A stretch of 48,084 bases of DNA from an uncultured Spartobacteria bacterium (lineage in GTDB: Bacteria > Verrucomicrobiota > Verrucomicrobiia > Chthoniobacterales > Chthoniobacteraceae), in NCBI GenBank assembly GCA_903901425.1, contig CAIURC010000011.1, positions 1 to 48,084 on the forward strand, given 5' to 3'. Position numbers and translations under genes: made by a program. Below, piece by piece: positions 45,532-48,084 of this stretch (position 1 is the first letter of the stretch; the number at the start of each line of letters is the position of its first letter). The notes beneath the pieces were generated by a model, which was given only the letters and a program-made list of their open reading frames with translations, did no database searches and had not been told where the DNA came from.

Positions 45532-46794
45532 TCAAAGCCCTTTGGCAGCAATATCTGTGCGGAACTGGCGCCCCTCAAATTGGATCAGGGCCACAGCGCC
45601 GTAGGCGTTTCTACGCGCGACTTCTAACGTGTCTCCCAGTGCAGTCACCCCCAGCACACGTCCGCCGGACGTGTGCGGGCTCCCGTTTTCCATCCGCGTG
45701 CCAGCATGGAAAACCAGAGTGTCTGTCGGTACCGAGTTCAGCCCCGAGATGGGGAACCCTGTGGCTGGCGAGCCAGGGTAGCCCGCAGAAGCAAGGACCA
45801 CGCACACCGAGGACAGCGGCGACCACTGGGCGCTTGCCTTGGAAAGCCGCCTTTCTGCCGTGGCTTCAAGCAGTTCCAACAGGTCGGATTCCAGACGCGT
45901 GAGGAGAACCTGTGTCTCCGGATCCCCAAACCGGCAGTTGAATTCGAGGACCTTTGGGCCTGAGGCCGTAATCATGAGGCCCGGAAAGAGCATGCCACGG
46001 AAGTCGATTCCGTCCGCCCTCAACCCCGCCAAAAACCGCTCCAGCACCTCCGTGCGGATGCGTTCCTCGATTTCCTGGGAGAGAAGTTTGGACGGAGGGC
46101 TGAATGTGCCCATTCCTCCGGTGTTCGGACCCTGGTCGCCATCATGGATTCTTTTGTGGTCCTGCGCGGCAGGAAAGAGCAGGTACGAATCGCCATCCAC
46201 CAGCGCATGGATCGAGCATTCCTCGCCCTGAAGGAATTCCTCCACAACCACGCGGCTCCCGGCTTCTCCGAACCGCCGTTCCTCCATGATCTCGCGGATG
46301 GCTTGCTCAGCCTCTGAATAGCGGGTGGCAATAACCACGCCTTTGCCCAGCGCGAGTCCGTCTGCCTTCACTACCAGAGGGTAATTGGCTTTCGCACAAT
46401 GGGCGCGCGCGGCAGCGCTGGTTTCGAAGGTCCGGGAATCCGCTGTGGGAATTCCGTGCCTGAACATGAAGTCTTTGGCGAAGGATTTCGATGACTCCAG
46501 TCGCGCCGCTGCCTGTCGGGGGCCAAAGATCCGGAGACCTTCCTCCTCAAAGTGGTCCACAACCCCGCCCGCAAGAGCGTCATCCGGGCCGACCACGGTC
46601 AGGCCAATCCCCTCGGAGCGCGCAAAAGTCGAGAGTGCGCGGTGGTCTGAGGCGGGGATCGGCACGCAGGTTGCCACCCCGGCGATCCCGGCATTTCCGG
46701 GTGCACAGAAGACCTGAGAAACACGGGGCGACTGGCGGAGCTTCCATGCGAGGGCGTGTTCGCGTCCACCGCTTCCGATGACAAGAATTTTCAT
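45532..46794 (-). CDS. purD: Phosphoribosylamine-glycine ligase
   Basis: ATP-grasp enzyme that attaches glycine to phosphoribosylamine in purine synthesis (GAR synthetase). The start is the ATG at 46794 (MKILVIGSGGREHALAWKLRQS); four earlier codons in the frame look fortuitous. Typical text: VGPDDALAGGVVDHFEEEGLRIFGP, SKSFAKDFMFRHGIPTA, YPLVVKADGLALGKGVVIA, VVEEFLQGEECSIHALVDG, AAQDHKRIHDGDQGPNTGGMG and LEFNCRFGDPETQVLL. Length about 420 aa, full. First gene of the leftward purine run. Confidence 0.95.
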   Translation of the reverse strand: MKILVIGSGGREHALAWKLRQSPRVSQVFCAPGNAGIAGVATCVPIPASDHRALSTFARSEGIGLTVVGPDDALAGGVVDHFEEEGLRIFGPRQAAARLESSKSFAKDFMFRHGIPTADSRTFETSAAARAHCAKANYPLVVKADGLALGKGVVIATRYSEAEQAIREIMEERRFGEAGSRVVVEEFLQGEECSIHALVDGDSYLLFPAAQDHKRIHDGDQGPNTGGMGTFSPPSKLLSQEIEERIRTEVLERFLAGLRADGIDFRGMLFPGLMITASGPKVLEFNCRFGDPETQVLLTRLESDLLELLEATAERRLSKASAQWSPLSSVCVVLASAGYPGSPATGFPISGLNSVPTDTLVFHAGTRMENGSPHTSGGRVLGVTALGDTLEVARRNAYGAVALIQFEGRQFRTDIAAKGL

Positions 46795-46850
46795 AGTGTA
46801 AAACACCGCACGCTATGGGATTGGAGCGCGAAGATCAACCTTCCCGCGGT

Positions 46851-47819
46851 TCACACCACCAACGGGACGCCCTCGGTCATCACCCGGATCCGGTCCTCGA
46901 TCCCGTGTGCACGGGCGCAGGTGAGAAAGCGCTCGAGGGGTTCATCCAGCGGCTCGTAGCTGAGGCGAAAACTTCCGTAGTGCATGGGCACAAGGTACCG
47001 GGCTCCGAGTTCGAGAAACGCGCGCACGGCTTGTTCCGGGTTCATGTGCACCTCGCGGCCGCTGGGGGGGTCATAGGCGCCAATCGGGAGAAGCGCCACG
47101 TCAATGGGATGGCGGCGTCCGATCTCAGCAAACCCATCGAAATATGCGGTGTCGCCACAGTGAAACACGGTCCGGCCCGCTGCCTGAATCAGGTATCCGC
47201 CAAAACCCCTGTGGGAGTCGTGCAGGAGCCGGGCGCCCCAATGGTGGCAGGGGGTCAGCGTGACGCAGACCCCGCTGTGATTGTGGGATTCCCAGTAGCC
47301 CAGTTCATGAACGGTGTGGAAACCCAAGTCGTGCACCAGATTTCCCACCTCGAACGGCACTACAATCGGTTGGTTGGCGGCAACTCCACGCAAACTCTTC
47401 CGGTCCAGATGGTCAAAGTGGGCGTGGGTCACGAGCACCAAGTCGATGGAGGGGAGATCCTGCATGGAGAGGCCCGGATGCCGGATCCGCTTGATTCCCT
47501 TCAGCCAGCCCGCCCAGTTCGGGTCAATCAGCACACTCATTGCGCTCGTTTGAACCAGAAAGGAGGCGTGGCCAATCCATGTGAGCCCCACATCGGAGTC
47601 GGAAAGCTGGGGAAACACAGGGGCCTGCGGCTGGCCCTCGCGCTTCGCGAAAAGCGAGGGAATCAAAACTTCGGTCAGAAAATTTCTCCTCATCCAGCCG
47701 GAGGACGGTCTCAGACTGACCTTCCGCGCGTGGAGGGGAGAGGGCGGTTGGCCGGCATCCTTGCCAGCCTTCCGAATTTCAGCACGCGGCTTGCGCAAAC
47801 GCTCGAACGGATTCGGCAC
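46851..47819 (-). CDS. Metallo-beta-lactamase-fold hydrolase (NAPE-PLD-like)
   Basis: A 322-residue MBL-fold hydrolase of the group related to bacterial NAPE-hydrolysing phospholipase D and RomA-type proteins. After a polar N-terminus it shows LTWIGHASFLVQTSAMSVLIDP, the metal motif LVLVTHAHFDHLDRKSL (HxHxDH), FEVGNLVHDLGF, CGDTAYFDGFAEIG (Asp ligand), VALLPIGAYDP and a final VPMHYGSFRLS (His). No signal peptide is evident. The substrate is not deducible; a lipid or small phosphodiester is likely from the family. Confidence 0.87.
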   Translation of the reverse strand: MPNPFERLRKPRAEIRKAGKDAGQPPSPLHARKVSLRPSSGWMRRNFLTEVLIPSLFAKREGQPQAPVFPQLSDSDVGLTWIGHASFLVQTSAMSVLIDPNWAGWLKGIKRIRHPGLSMQDLPSIDLVLVTHAHFDHLDRKSLRGVAANQPIVVPFEVGNLVHDLGFHTVHELGYWESHNHSGVCVTLTPCHHWGARLLHDSHRGFGGYLIQAAGRTVFHCGDTAYFDGFAEIGRRHPIDVALLPIGAYDPPSGREVHMNPEQAVRAFLELGARYLVPMHYGSFRLSYEPLDEPLERFLTCARAHGIEDRIRVMTEGVPLVV

Positions 47820-47943
47820 CCGCGGAGATTACCGCCTGTCTGCGCACAGCGCAAAACTTTCCGGGTCATCCCTCAAGGTGGCCAATTTTTGAGGGCATTT
47901 CCGAGGGGCTCTGAAAAAAACTGATTTTTTTTGATGAAACCCG

Positions 47944-47971
47944 TTGACGTCAGTGAATTCTGGGCTATGTT
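47944..47971 (+). promoter_or_regulatory. Strong sigma-70-type promoter at the right edge
   Basis: TTGACG (47944-47949) and TATGTT (47966-47971) are separated by 16 bases. A/T-rich sequence (tracts at 47914-47920 and 47925-47932) lies just upstream, as in promoters with an UP element. The next 100 bases contain no start codon with a ribosome-binding site that I can support. The gene served lies beyond the window. Confidence 0.6.
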
Positions 47972-47977
47972 GCCCAT

Positions 47978-48084
47978 CCCGCCGCGAGAAAGCGGGTTGC
48001 CGGTCGAAAGGCCGGTGGTTCTGAAAAGCAGGTTTGTTGGTCCGCTGAGAAGCGGGAAAGCCGGCAGAAAAGCTGAGTAGGAAG
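47978..48084 (+). ncRNA. Structured leader or small RNA with serial GNRA-type hairpins (partial)
   Basis: At least three stem-loops follow the promoter: CCGC-GAGAAA-GCGG (47982-47995); CCGGTC-GAAA-GGCCGG (48000-48015), a 6-bp stem with one G-T pair and a GAAA tetraloop; and CCGCT-GAGA-AGCGG (48042-48055), a 5-bp stem with a GAGA tetraloop. A weaker AGC/GCT pairing is at 48059-48074. This looks like a structured RNA or untranslated leader, such as an rRNA-operon leader or riboswitch-like element, but I recognise no known family and the right end is cut off. Confidence 0.45.

Noticed and set aside
1-48084. tRNA, rRNA, CRISPR arrays and insertion sequences
   Set aside because: I looked in all larger gaps for T-arm-like motifs, regular direct repeats and transposase text and found none.

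Overview
The window looks like a chromosomal segment of a GC-rich member of the PVC superphylum, most likely Verrucomicrobiota. The strongest clues are PVC-specific protein families: a PVC-type heme-binding protein with a C-terminal CxxCH domain (21483-25859), and an adjacent DUF1549/DUF1553 cytochrome protein plus Tat-exported DUF1501 protein (30038-33915). Nothing indicates a plasmid, prophage, insertion sequence, tRNA or CRISPR array. Most genes are housekeeping or envelope genes, packed densely on both strands.

Layout. 1-624 is the 5' part of a secreted thioredoxin-like gene that runs off the left edge. 1227-4198 is a two-component pair: a histidine kinase with a repeated extracytoplasmic region and a NarL-type regulator. 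4199-6223 is gene-poor, with one unrecognised secreted protein and a cluster of inverted repeats. 6224-12217 is a giant DUF4011-helicase-nuclease gene, a candidate single-gene anti-phage system. 12506-13944 is a short iron-ADH/ABM-monooxygenase operon. 14080-21234 holds a DUF4136 lipoprotein, cysteine desulfurase, GtrA, a divergent mntH/mntR manganese locus, a lipoprotein, a glycerophosphodiesterase and FabV enoyl reductase.

21483-36096 is the PVC-flavoured envelope and catabolic section: the large heme-binding SGNH/propeller/HEAT protein, an ArnT-like glycosyltransferase, a PAP2 phosphatase, a secreted trypsin-like protease, an AraC/PAS regulator, the DUF1553-DUF1501 pair and a six-hairpin-glycosidase-like protein. 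36090-39388 carries pgeF (with no canonical start codon), tolC, a small cyclic-nucleotide-binding protein and a lipoprotein.

39402-46794 is a leftward run: purD, a degenerate S41-like protein, purC, a XerD-type recombinase (GTGA overlap with purC), hsp20, and a striking one-frame fusion of an arginine-phosphatase-like domain, ribose-5-phosphate isomerase B and serine hydroxymethyltransferase. 46851-47819 is a metallo-hydrolase. The right edge (47944-48084) is a strong promoter followed by a leader rich in small GNRA-type hairpins; its gene lies outside the window.

The most unusual items are the triple-domain fusion, which matches the B. subtilis gene order ywlE-ywlF-ywlG-glyA with ywlG missing, the giant helicase-nuclease, the structured transcript start at the right edge, and several genes with altered catalytic residues (iron-ADH, S41-like, SGNH domain).
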